This document shows, piece after piece, positions 1-6,437 of a DNA stretch of 11,379 nt. Position numbers and translations under genes: made by a program. Origin of the DNA: Candidatus Microgenomates bacterium (GTDB lineage Bacteria; Patescibacteriota; Microgenomatia; UBA1406; GWC2-37-13); contig JACOTV010000107.1 of assembly GCA_016178125.1 (NCBI GenBank), positions 1 to 11,379 on the forward strand. Direction: 5' to 3'. Every line of letters begins with the position of its first letter. Position 1 is the first letter of the stretch. The notes under the pieces were generated by a model. It saw only the letters and a list, made by a program, of their open reading frames with translations. It was not told the DNA's origin and made no database searches.

Positions 1-369
1 GTTATTTTTGGCTTATTCGCAATCGTAAATGCTGCGGTTTCTCAGTTTTATCCCCGGCTGTATTTTCAGAGCATGACCGATGAGCGCAGCACCGCTGTTG
101 TCTACTTAAAAAGTATCCAGTCGCAGCCTGAATTTGCGTCTGAGTTAATGCGACTTACCCAACGGTACGGGAATACGATTAAAGAGGATGTTTACTACGA
201 CGACAGCGTGCGGGAAAATTACATAAAGGAATTGGAGCTTCTATACGGTCAAAACCCTTCATCACGTGATATCAACTACCAATTGTCGATCTTATATAAA
301 CAACGTGGTGATGACCAAAAAAGCAAGGAGTTTTTGGAACGGGCACGCGCGGTAGATCCTTCTTTATAA
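1..369 (+). CDS. Membrane-anchored TPR-like protein, 3' part (5' end outside window)
   Basis: The reading frame is open from the first base to a TAA at 367-369, giving 122 residues with no start. The first internal ATG (73) lies after a hydrophobic stretch (about residues 1-14, then aromatic residues to 23) that looks like the end of a membrane segment, so the gene very probably begins upstream of the window. The rest is hydrophilic and helical. The last 35 or so residues (NYQLSILYKQRGDDQKSKEF... ending RAVDP) resemble a tetratricopeptide repeat. TPR proteins generally serve as protein-protein scaffolds; the partner here is unknown. The C-terminus probably lies on one face of the membrane as a small docking module. 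The gene converges on the next one, with only 7 nt between the stop codons. The TPR assignment is by pattern only. Confidence 0.6.
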   Translation, partial: VIFGLFAIVNAAVSQFYPRLYFQSMTDERSTAVVYLKSIQSQPEFASELMRLTQRYGNTIKEDVYYDDSVRENYIKELELLYGQNPSSRDINYQLSILYKQRGDDQKSKEFLERARAVDPSL

Positions 370-376
370 CACGCAG

Positions 377-1957
377 TTAGCACGGACAGCCATTCAGTAC
401 GCAGCTTACCTGAGTTCCCCCGGTGACCGATGATCGATTCTCAATTCCGACGCTCGACCCATCGACCGGGGTTACTTTGTATTGGTCCATATAGGTCTTG
501 CAAGGACTCGTGCCGGCGACGGCGGTAACGACCGCCGTGGCAGATTGACACGCCGATGTACACACTTTGAGCGGATCGTCCGCGATCTTTCCTTCAAATT
601 GGTCAACGCGGCAGATGCTTGTTCCATTCACGCTACAGGTAACATCGTAATCGATGGCGTTCCCGGGACACCCTGGCCCCGAAATGGGTCCTGCGGCAGG
701 TGGAGCCGGGGGCATATACGGCGTGGGTGTGGCAAACGCGAGGATTCCCTGTTGCTGCGACGCCGAATTCCCCACAATAGGTACCGTTTTGACGAGTCCC
801 TTTTTAAGAAGCTCAGTCGCCGAGACTGCGGGGAAAAATGCGATAACTTGAACACCGCCGACGGTTCCGTGGGTTATATAAGTCGGTGTGTAGAGTGTCT
901 GACCAAAATTGGAGCCTACATCGTAATACGCAAGAACAGCTGAATCAATGACAACCTTTCCGGTATCTACGGTCGACGTCGGAGGGATTACGATTGGATC
1001 AACCGGCTGGGCAGTTGCGAACTCTGCAATCGCGGCTTCGAGTGAAAGGCGATTTGCTTTGTATGATCCCATAATAGTACGGGTACCATTCACCAAATTG
1101 GCAACAGAACCGTCTTTTCGCACTTGCACCGATATATCGCCCACTTCGGTACTATCGGGCAGGTTGCAGAGTGAGGATGTAGCTGCCCCCTGAACACCCG
1201 ATGAGTCGGTCAACTTAAAGTCATCCAGGAGTCGTTTATAAACGAATGTGGTTGTTGCACCACTTGGAGGGTTTGCCACCGGCGGTGCAATTTTATTGTT
1301 AAGTTTGTGCAAAGTGATAAATGCGTTCGCCCTATCGCGCATTGCGCCTTGATCTAATTCTGCTCCGTTGGTAATACTCGCTAAGTGGTATTTATAAATA
1401 CCCGATGCTTCGTAGAGCGAGAAAAATGCCTTGTTGTCTTTACTGGTAAATTGATACTGATAGGAGCCCGAATCAGTCGGGAGCGAGTATGCGGGGGAAT
1501 CAACGGCATACTCGAGTGCTAGGTTTGCAGCCTCTTCGACTATCCAATGCGTTTTTAGATCATACACATATATGGATTGCGGAGCACTATCGATATTACA
1601 CGTTGTCGCAACCCCAAGGACTCTCTTTAGTCCCTCTGGCGTCGGCGAGACGGTTTTTTTAAGAGATGGTATCAACTCAAAAGTGAACGCAGATTTTTTC
1701 CCAACAACGGTCGCTGTTTTACCAATTTTCGCGTTGTAGTCACGCTCTGCTTTTTCTTGCTCTGACTTATTGTATAAGAGGTTCGTTTTTTCGATGTCAG
1801 TTGCCGCGCGCTTGACTGCGGCAGATGGGGTGATTTGCGAAACAGCCTTTCCGCCCGATTGCTGAGAGGACCTAACCAACAAAAATGTGAGTAGGAGGAG
1901 AATGACCCAAGTGCCAGCTATCGCACCTATAATTACATTCCTCCGAGAAAGGGTCAT
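377..1957 (-). CDS. Exported disulfide-rich membrane-anchored protein, paralogue B (unknown family)
   Basis: The product has 526 residues from the ATG at 1955-1957. A longer frame could start at a TTG at 1991-1993, but that TTG is the first half of a TTGACA -35 box and the added residues do not align with the paralogue, so the ATG is preferred. One N-terminal transmembrane segment (about residues 7-28, after SRR) is followed by a QQSGG motif, a large extracytoplasmic region with two cysteines, a Pro/Thr-rich linker (FATPTPYMPP) and a C-terminal domain of about 100 residues with nine cysteines, beginning GPGCPGN and ending CPC. Eight of these match the neighbouring paralogue at 2003-3571, as do the blocks DSAV.AYYDVG and TRTI.G.YK. 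The even conserved number suggests four disulfides formed outside the cytoplasm. I do not recognise the family. A surface or adhesion role is inference. It follows its paralogue by 45 nt but has its own promoter. Confidence 0.85.
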   Translation of the reverse strand: MTLSRRNVIIGAIAGTWVILLLLTFLLVRSSQQSGGKAVSQITPSAAVKRAATDIEKTNLLYNKSEQEKAERDYNAKIGKTATVVGKKSAFTFELIPSLKKTVSPTPEGLKRVLGVATTCNIDSAPQSIYVYDLKTHWIVEEAANLALEYAVDSPAYSLPTDSGSYQYQFTSKDNKAFFSLYEASGIYKYHLASITNGAELDQGAMRDRANAFITLHKLNNKIAPPVANPPSGATTTFVYKRLLDDFKLTDSSGVQGAATSSLCNLPDSTEVGDISVQVRKDGSVANLVNGTRTIMGSYKANRLSLEAAIAEFATAQPVDPIVIPPTSTVDTGKVVIDSAVLAYYDVGSNFGQTLYTPTYITHGTVGGVQVIAFFPAVSATELLKKGLVKTVPIVGNSASQQQGILAFATPTPYMPPAPPAAGPISGPGCPGNAIDYDVTCSVNGTSICRVDQFEGKIADDPLKVCTSACQSATAVVTAVAGTSPCKTYMDQYKVTPVDGSSVGIENRSSVTGGTQVSCVLNGCPC

Positions 1958-1964
1958 ATATATA

Positions 1965-1993
1965 GTTATATGGATAATCGAAGAGATTGTCAA
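1965..1993 (-). promoter_or_regulatory. Near-consensus promoter of paralogue B, predicted leaderless
   Basis: Read on the minus strand, a perfect -35 TTGACA (1988-1993) is followed by a 17-nt spacer and a -10 TATAAC (1965-1970, 5 of 6 matches). Seven nucleotides then separate the -10 from the ATG at 1957. The expected start of transcription is about 1958, so the mRNA would begin at or 1 nt before the start codon. It lies wholly within the 45-nt gap between the two paralogues. Confidence 0.75.
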
Positions 1994-2002
1994 ATAGGCA
2001 CG

Positions 2003-3571
2003 TCATGTCGGGCACGCTGTGAGGATACAGCTTACTTCTCCCGATGGGGCTAGCCGCTGACGCGGCACTTCGCCGTTTATGGTATCGGGGGTCACGCCAT
2101 TTTGTTGCATAATTGCATCGCACGGATTTTTTCCACCGGTCACGTCGACGGTGTTAACCCGTGCGGTACATCCGTTCGTGCATGCTTTCACCGGGTCCGC
2201 GGCCGCTGATCCCGTGAAATTTCCCCGACATATCACGCTTCCTTCAACGCTGCACGAAACCATATAGTCAACTAAATTACCGGGGCAACCTGGACCGCTT
2301 ACCCCAATCTCGGCTTTTTTGGCAGAAAATGGCGGCGGCTTGTGGGGGGTTGGAGTCGCAAAAGGAAGCGTCCCTTGTTGTTGCGTCGATTTATTCCCAG
2401 GGAGCGGAATTTCGCGAACTAATCCTTTTTTTGAAAGTTCGTTTGCAGAGACTGCTGGAAAGAAGGTCAGAATCTGCACGTCTTGACCTGACGCAGTTTT
2501 TGAAAATCCATGAGCAATATAAAGCGGAATATACAAACTCTGGGCAAAATTGACCCCTACATCGTAGTACGCGATTACCGCTGAATCGATCGTGAACGCA
2601 CGTGCCGGATCAGGTACGGCGTTTGCTGGAAACAAAATGGGGTCGATCGGCTGCGCGTCTTTATATTCCTGAAGCGCAACGTCCGCCGGGATCGTATTCA
2701 TTTTGTACGTCCCCGTTATCGTACGCGTGTTGTTGAGGAGCTTGAGTATCTCGCCATTATTTTTCACACTCACCGAAATGAGTCCCATGATATCGGAGTC
2801 GCTGATTGAGCAGTTCTCTTGGTCAAAAAATGATTGAATCGAAGCTTCGTCGACCAGCATAAAATCCGGAAGATTTTTGTGATAAGTAAACTTCGTCACC
2901 TCGCCAATGGTGTTGTACTGAGGTGTGCCCAGCGACTTATCGAGTTTATGCTGCGAAAGCATTTGGTTTGAATACCGGCGTAAATTATCGGCTCCAAGAG
3001 TGCCCGCAGCAAGAGCGCTGGCATGATTGTAGGCGTATACCCCTGATCCCTCGTACTGTGTGAATGAAGCGGTATTATTGGGGCGTATAAACAAATATTG
3101 ATAGGTCGTTGTTTCAGAGGGAAGTGAAAATGAAATCGAATCCACATCGTATTCGTGTGCCAAGTTCTTTGCGTCATCGACACTTAAATGGTTCTGTAGA
3201 TCATGAACATAGACCGTCGGAGGCACCGTGCTCAGATTACAGAGCGTCGAAACCCCGAGCACTTTGTTATCTATAGGGTGCTCTTTTATACGATTTTTGA
3301 ATTCCGGGGAAAGTTCATAGGTAAACCCCGGATCCTCTTTCATGACGCTATTGGTAGTTTTACCAACCCGCGTATTAAAATCCTTGACCACTTTGTCTCG
3401 TTCCGTTTGATCAAGGATCATATTCCGCTTTTGTTCGCGCGAAACCGACCCGCCTGACTGTTGCGTCGTGTTTCGCGCAACCGTTAAGGCAATGAACAAC
3501 ACGACCGCTGCAATCGCCAAAAAAACAATTCCTGAGGTGGTTATAATCTTTGAACGACCCGACAACACCAT
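2003..3571 (-). CDS. Exported disulfide-rich membrane-anchored protein, paralogue A (unknown family)
   Basis: The product has 522 residues, with ATG at 3569-3571 and stop TGA. One transmembrane segment lies at about residues 10-31, followed by TTQQSGG as in the paralogue. The middle region holds Cys111 (in LGVSTLCN) and Cys254, plus the conserved block IDSAVIAYYDVG at about 328-339. In one 30-residue stretch there I count 21 identities with paralogue B. After a linker (QQQGTLPFATPTPHKPPP, about 397-414) comes a small C-terminal domain with cysteines at 429, 440, 448, 464, 468, 484, 515 and 520. All eight are matched in paralogue B, which suggests disulfide bonding in an oxidising compartment. 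By the positive-inside rule the N-terminus is cytoplasmic and the rest exported. The function is unknown; a cell-surface role is inference. The two genes look like a tandem duplication that has since diverged. The gene carries its own promoter just upstream of the ATG. Confidence 0.85.
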   Translation of the reverse strand: MVLSGRSKIITTSGIVFLAIAAVVLFIALTVARNTTQQSGGSVSREQKRNMILDQTERDKVVKDFNTRVGKTTNSVMKEDPGFTYELSPEFKNRIKEHPIDNKVLGVSTLCNLSTVPPTVYVHDLQNHLSVDDAKNLAHEYDVDSISFSLPSETTTYQYLFIRPNNTASFTQYEGSGVYAYNHASALAAGTLGADNLRRYSNQMLSQHKLDKSLGTPQYNTIGEVTKFTYHKNLPDFMLVDEASIQSFFDQENCSISDSDIMGLISVSVKNNGEILKLLNNTRTITGTYKMNTIPADVALQEYKDAQPIDPILFPANAVPDPARAFTIDSAVIAYYDVGVNFAQSLYIPLYIAHGFSKTASGQDVQILTFFPAVSANELSKKGLVREIPLPGNKSTQQQGTLPFATPTPHKPPPFSAKKAEIGVSGPGCPGNLVDYMVSCSVEGSVICRGNFTGSAAADPVKACTNGCTARVNTVDVTGGKNPCDAIMQQNGVTPDTINGEVPRQRLAPSGEVSCILTACPT

Positions 3572-3577
3572 AGGTTA

Positions 3578-3606
3578 ATTAACGCTCAGAACAGGGGAAA
3601 TTGCAA
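3578..3606 (-). promoter_or_regulatory. Promoter of paralogue A, predicted leaderless
   Basis: On the minus strand a TTGCAA -35 (3601-3606, 4 of 6) is followed by a 17-nt spacer and GTTAAT (3578-3583, 4 of 6). Six nucleotides then lead to the ATG at 3571, so the predicted +1 is the A of the ATG. The match is weaker than for paralogue B, but the geometry is the same. No Shine-Dalgarno sequence is present. Confidence 0.45.
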
Positions 3607-3644
3607 GTATCTACCGTGCAGGGAGAAGCAGAAAGAAAACAATG

Positions 3645-3718
3645 TGAGTCCGCTGGGACTCGAACCCAGAACCAATAGCTTAAAAGGCTACTGCTCTAAC
3701 CAGTTGAGCTACGGACCC
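3645..3718 (-). tRNA. tRNA-Lys(UUU)
   Basis: The 74-nt minus-strand sequence folds as a complete cloverleaf: acceptor GGGTCCG pairs with CGGACTC (one G-U), the D stem is GCTC/GAGC, the anticodon stem is GTAGC/GCTAT, and the 7-nt loop CTTTTAA places UUU at positions 34-36. The T stem is CTGGG/CCCAG with loop TTCGAGT. The discriminator base is A. The three bases that follow are CAT, so CCA is not encoded and must be added by a nucleotidyltransferase. A protein reading frame on the opposite strand through this gene is an artefact. Confidence 0.95.
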
Positions 3719-3732
3719 GTAGTTCAGCTCAA

Positions 3733-3761
3733 ATTGTATCAATCTGAGGCCTTATTCGCAA
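3733..3761 (-). promoter_or_regulatory. Promoter of tRNA-Lys
   Basis: On the minus strand TTGCGA (3756-3761, 4 of 6) precedes a 17-nt spacer and TACAAT (3733-3738, 5 of 6), with TGA just before the -10, as in an extended -10 element. The predicted +1 is near 3726, giving an 8-nt 5' leader before the mature tRNA, to be removed by RNase P. Confidence 0.6.
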
Positions 3762-3771
3762 CACATTCATA

Positions 3772-3780
3772 TGCTACAAT
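3772..3780 (+). promoter_or_regulatory. Extended -10 promoter of murD, predicted leaderless
   Basis: TGC followed by TACAAT (3775-3780) forms an extended -10 element. Seven nucleotides later is the ATG at 3788, so the predicted +1 is about 3787. No good -35 is seen at the expected position (TTATTC at 3752-3757), which is usual for extended -10 promoters. An ATG at 3779 overlaps the -10 itself, so it cannot be the start if this promoter is used. Confidence 0.6.
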
Positions 3781-3787
3781 GACCGTG

Positions 3788-5137
3788 ATGGATGATCTGA
3801 AGGACAAAAAAATTGCAGTACTTGGCGCTGGGGTCGAAGGACAAAGCGCGGCCGCGTACATACAAAAACACGGCGGCCGCGCCGAGGTTTTGGACGAAAA
3901 GACCGACGCGTTTCCCGATCTGCGTGGGTTTGATCTAATCTTCCGCTCCCCCGGGGTACAGCCCACTCATCCGCGAGTAGTCGAGGCAATTACAGCCGAA
4001 AAACCAATTACGTCGACAATAAACTATTTTTTCACCCATTCACCGACTAAAAATATCATTGGTGTCACTGGAACAAAAGGGAAAGGGACCACGTCAACTC
4101 TTATTCACCTGATGATTAAAGATGGTGGAATTACCAGCTTCTTGGGAGGGAATATCGGTACCCCACCACTCAACTTTCTCGACGAGGTGAAACCCAACGA
4201 CTGGGTGGTTCTCGAGCTCTCGAGTTTTCAGTTGATCGATATTGCAAAAAATCCCCACATTGCGGTCGTTTTGATGACCACATCGGAGCATTTAGACTGG
4301 CATGCAACCAATGAAGAATATGTCGCTGCCAAGGCAATGATCACCATGAAGCAGACATCTGATGACTTTCTGATTGCCAATGTGGATTATGAAGGGTCGA
4401 GCCAAATCGCCGAAAAAACAAACGCAACGCGGTTCAACATAACCATCAAAAACTATACCCCACAGAAGAATGGCTGCTACATTGAAAACGGGAATATTAT
4501 GTTTGAACAAAACAGCGCCAAAGAGCTCGTTTGTTCAACAAATATAATCAAACTCCCGGGGAAGCATAACTGGGAGAACGTATGTGCTGCAGTTTGTGCC
4601 GCAAAACTTGCCGGAATACCCAGCGAATCGATAGCAAAAACGCTCTCTTCGTTTGCCGGTCTTGAGCATCGCCTTGAGCTGGTTAAAGAGATCCGCGGAG
4701 TGAAATATTACAACGATTCGTTCTCGACAACTCCTGAGACTACTGTTGCCGCAATTCGGGCATTTGACCAACCCAAAATTCTCATCCTGGGGGGATCAAC
4801 AAAGCACAGCGATTTCACCCACTTGGCCGAAGAAATACGAACGAACAAAACGGTAAAAGTCATCATTCAAGGAGGAAAAGAGTGGCAGCAAATTAAAGAT
4901 GCGATCGGCGAAAAACCAGCGCATATCGAATATCATGAGGGCGCGAGTTCAATGAAGGAAATGGTGGAACAGGCGGCAAACAGTGCGCAGGCGGGCGATG
5001 TCGTCCTCTTGTCGCCCGCCTGCGCGAGTTTTGACCTGTTTAAAAACTATAAAGACCGCGGTGAAGCCTTTAAAGAGGCCGTCAATTCGTATCATCCAAC
5101 CCCGGGCGCTGTTTTCGTTGTGCACAAAGATTCCTGA
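3788..5137 (+). CDS. murD: UDP-N-acetylmuramoyl-L-alanine--D-glutamate ligase (MurD)
   Basis: MurD uses ATP to add D-glutamate to UDP-MurNAc-L-Ala in cytoplasmic peptidoglycan synthesis. From the ATG at 3788 it has 449 residues, close to E. coli MurD (about 438). An N-terminal Rossmann-like domain (VLGAGVEGQSAA, about 11-23; RSPGV at 53-57) is followed by the ATP-binding domain with P-loop GTKGKGTT (95-102), ELSSFQL (143-149), EHLDWH (167-172) and AAK with Lys182, the likely carbamylated lysine. The C-terminal domain has EHRLE, NDSFSTTP, LGGSTKHSDF and SPACASFDLFKNYKDRGEAF (409-428), the D-glutamate end typical of MurD rather than MurC or MurE. The P-loop has Gly where MurD usually has Ser. 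The longest frame starts at 3644, but its first 25 or so codons are antisense to tRNA-Lys. Its stop is 8 nt from the end of ahcY on the other strand. Confidence 0.95.
   Translation: MDDLKDKKIAVLGAGVEGQSAAAYIQKHGGRAEVLDEKTDAFPDLRGFDLIFRSPGVQPTHPRVVEAITAEKPITSTINYFFTHSPTKNIIGVTGTKGKGTTSTLIHLMIKDGGITSFLGGNIGTPPLNFLDEVKPNDWVVLELSSFQLIDIAKNPHIAVVLMTTSEHLDWHATNEEYVAAKAMITMKQTSDDFLIANVDYEGSSQIAEKTNATRFNITIKNYTPQKNGCYIENGNIMFEQNSAKELVCSTNIIKLPGKHNWENVCAAVCAAKLAGIPSESIAKTLSSFAGLEHRLELVKEIRGVKYYNDSFSTTPETTVAAIRAFDQPKILILGGSTKHSDFTHLAEEIRTNKTVKVIIQGGKEWQQIKDAIGEKPAHIEYHEGASSMKEMVEQAANSAQAGDVVLLSPACASFDLFKNYKDRGEAFKEAVNSYHPTPGAVFVVHKDS
3846..3882. repeat. GC-rich inverted repeat inside murD
   Basis: The 10-bp arms GCGCGGCCGC (3846-3855) and GCGGCCGCGC (3873-3882) are perfect reverse complements separated by 17 nt. 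Each arm contains the 8-bp palindrome GCGGCCGC. The arms encode Ala-Ala-Ala and Gly-Gly-Arg-Ala in different frames of the MurD N-terminal domain, so the similarity is in the DNA and not simply a repeated peptide. Confidence 0.7.
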
Positions 5138-5157
5138 CGCGTTCGTTACTCCTTTGT
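5124..5157. terminator. Weak imperfect hairpin at murD/ahcY convergent ends
   Basis: ACAAAG (5124-5129) can pair with CTTTGT (5152-5157). Inside it, TGACG (5135-5139) pairs with CGTTA (5144-5148) around a 4-nt loop, with a 5/3-nt internal loop between the stems. The two stop codons sit in the inner stem. No U tract follows on either side, so termination is only a possibility. Confidence 0.2.
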
Positions 5158-6405
5158 TCCCTCTTCCCAGCTCGCTAAGTATTCTTTCTGTTCTTTGGTG
5201 AGTACATCGTACGAAACGCCTTCGGCTTTTAGTTTAAGCTTGGCGATCTCTTCATCGAGCTTGTACGGCAAGTTATATACCTTAGGCTCCAACTTTCCTC
5301 GATTTTCCCACATATACTGGGCCGACAGCGCTTGCCCGGCAAAGCTCATATCCATAACCGACGCCGGGTGGCCTTCGGCGGCTGACAAATTTACCAAGCG
5401 GCCTTCGGCCAACAGGTAAATAGTCTTTGTACCCACGGCAAACGCCTGCACGAATGGCCGCACTTGCTTAACAGACTTGGCCATTTTCTTAAGCGCCACT
5501 TTATTAATTTCAACGTCAAAGTGCCCGGCTTGAGCCAAAATCACCCCGTCTTTTGCGCGCTTCATTTGGTCGGCGTCTATGACATGCTTATTCCCCGTGA
5601 CCGAGACTACAATGTCGGCTTCGGCTATGGCATCGGTCAATTTCATAACCCGATACCCGTCCATCTTGGCCTCAAGCGCCTTGATCGGGTCGATTTCACA
5701 CACAATAACGTGTGCTCCCATGCCGTGCGCTCGGCTTGCAACACCGCGTCCGCACCATCCATATCCGCAAACCACAAATGTTTGTCCTGCAAGCAAGATG
5801 TTGGTCGCACGCAGGATTCCGTCGATTGTTGACTGGCCCGTGCCGTAGCGGTTGTCGAACAAATGCTTCGTGAGATTGTCGTTTACGGCAAGGACGGGAA
5901 TTTTGAGTGTTCCATCGGCTTCCATTGCACGAAGTCTAATAACCCCCGTGGTGGTTTCCTCGGTCGATCCAACAACCGTTGGGATAAGCTTCTTATATTC
6001 TGTGTGAATCATCCCCACGAGATCTGCTCCATCGTCCATGGTTTGATTGGGACCAAAATCCAACGCGGCGCGTAAATGTTTGAAGTATGTTTTTCCGTCT
6101 TCGCCTTTTATCGCATAGGTCGGAATACCATAATCTTTAGCAAGTGATGCGGCCACTGCGTCGTTTGTCGAAAGCGGATTACTCGCGCACAAAATAGTGT
6201 CGGCTCCTGCCGCTTTAAGTGCGATCATTAAGTTGGCCGTTTCAGATGTAACGTGCAAACACGCAGCGAGCTTTACTCCCTTGAGTACTTTTCCTTTTGA
6301 AAATCGCTCAGAAATAATTTTTAAAACCGGCATATCGCGCCCGGCCCACTCGATTAACTTCTTTCCCTCACTCGCCAGTTTGATGTCTTTTACATCGTAT
6401 TTCAT
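5146..6405 (-). CDS. ahcY: S-adenosylhomocysteine hydrolase (adenosylhomocysteinase)
   Basis: This NAD-dependent cytosolic enzyme splits S-adenosylhomocysteine into homocysteine and adenosine, relieving product inhibition of methyltransferases. The 419 residues carry the family motifs in order: CLHVTSETANL (49-59), DDGADL (124-129), STEETTTGVIRL (147-158) with Glu150, AVNDNLTKHLFDN (173-185) with Lys180 and Asp184, the NAD fold GYGWCGRGVASRA (214-226), AGHFDVEI (293-300) and NLSAAEGHPASVMDMSFA (339-356). The YGTGQST variant and the C-terminus LTKEQKEYLASWEEGT, without the KP.HYRY tail, resemble the shorter archaeal/Thermotoga-type enzymes. Some archaeal members act on S-inosylhomocysteine, but the upstream adenosine kinase favours the standard reaction here. 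The start is the ATG at 6403-6405. It lies 32 nt after adoK on the same strand, with no convincing separate promoter or Shine-Dalgarno, so cotranscription is likely. Confidence 0.96.
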   Translation of the reverse strand: MKYDVKDIKLASEGKKLIEWAGRDMPVLKIISERFSKGKVLKGVKLAACLHVTSETANLMIALKAAGADTILCASNPLSTNDAVAASLAKDYGIPTYAIKGEDGKTYFKHLRAALDFGPNQTMDDGADLVGMIHTEYKKLIPTVVGSTEETTTGVIRLRAMEADGTLKIPVLAVNDNLTKHLFDNRYGTGQSTIDGILRATNILLAGQTFVVCGYGWCGRGVASRAHGMGAHVIVCEIDPIKALEAKMDGYRVMKLTDAIAEADIVVSVTGNKHVIDADQMKRAKDGVILAQAGHFDVEINKVALKKMAKSVKQVRPFVQAFAVGTKTIYLLAEGRLVNLSAAEGHPASVMDMSFAGQALSAQYMWENRGKLEPKVYNLPYKLDEEIAKLKLKAEGVSYDVLTKEQKEYLASWEEGTKE

Positions 6406-6437
6406 ATGAGTTTAATTAAAACTAAATAATGCTGTCA

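Noticed and set aside
73..369. Complete 98-residue soluble TPR protein starting at the ATG at 73
   Set aside because: The same frame is open upstream through a hydrophobic, membrane-like segment, so a start outside the window is more likely.
482..1193. Plus-strand ORFs of 65-153 codons opposite paralogue B
   Set aside because: They lie wholly antisense to a long gene with a clear paralogue, have no recognisable domains and odd Arg/Cys-rich composition, so they are frame shadows.
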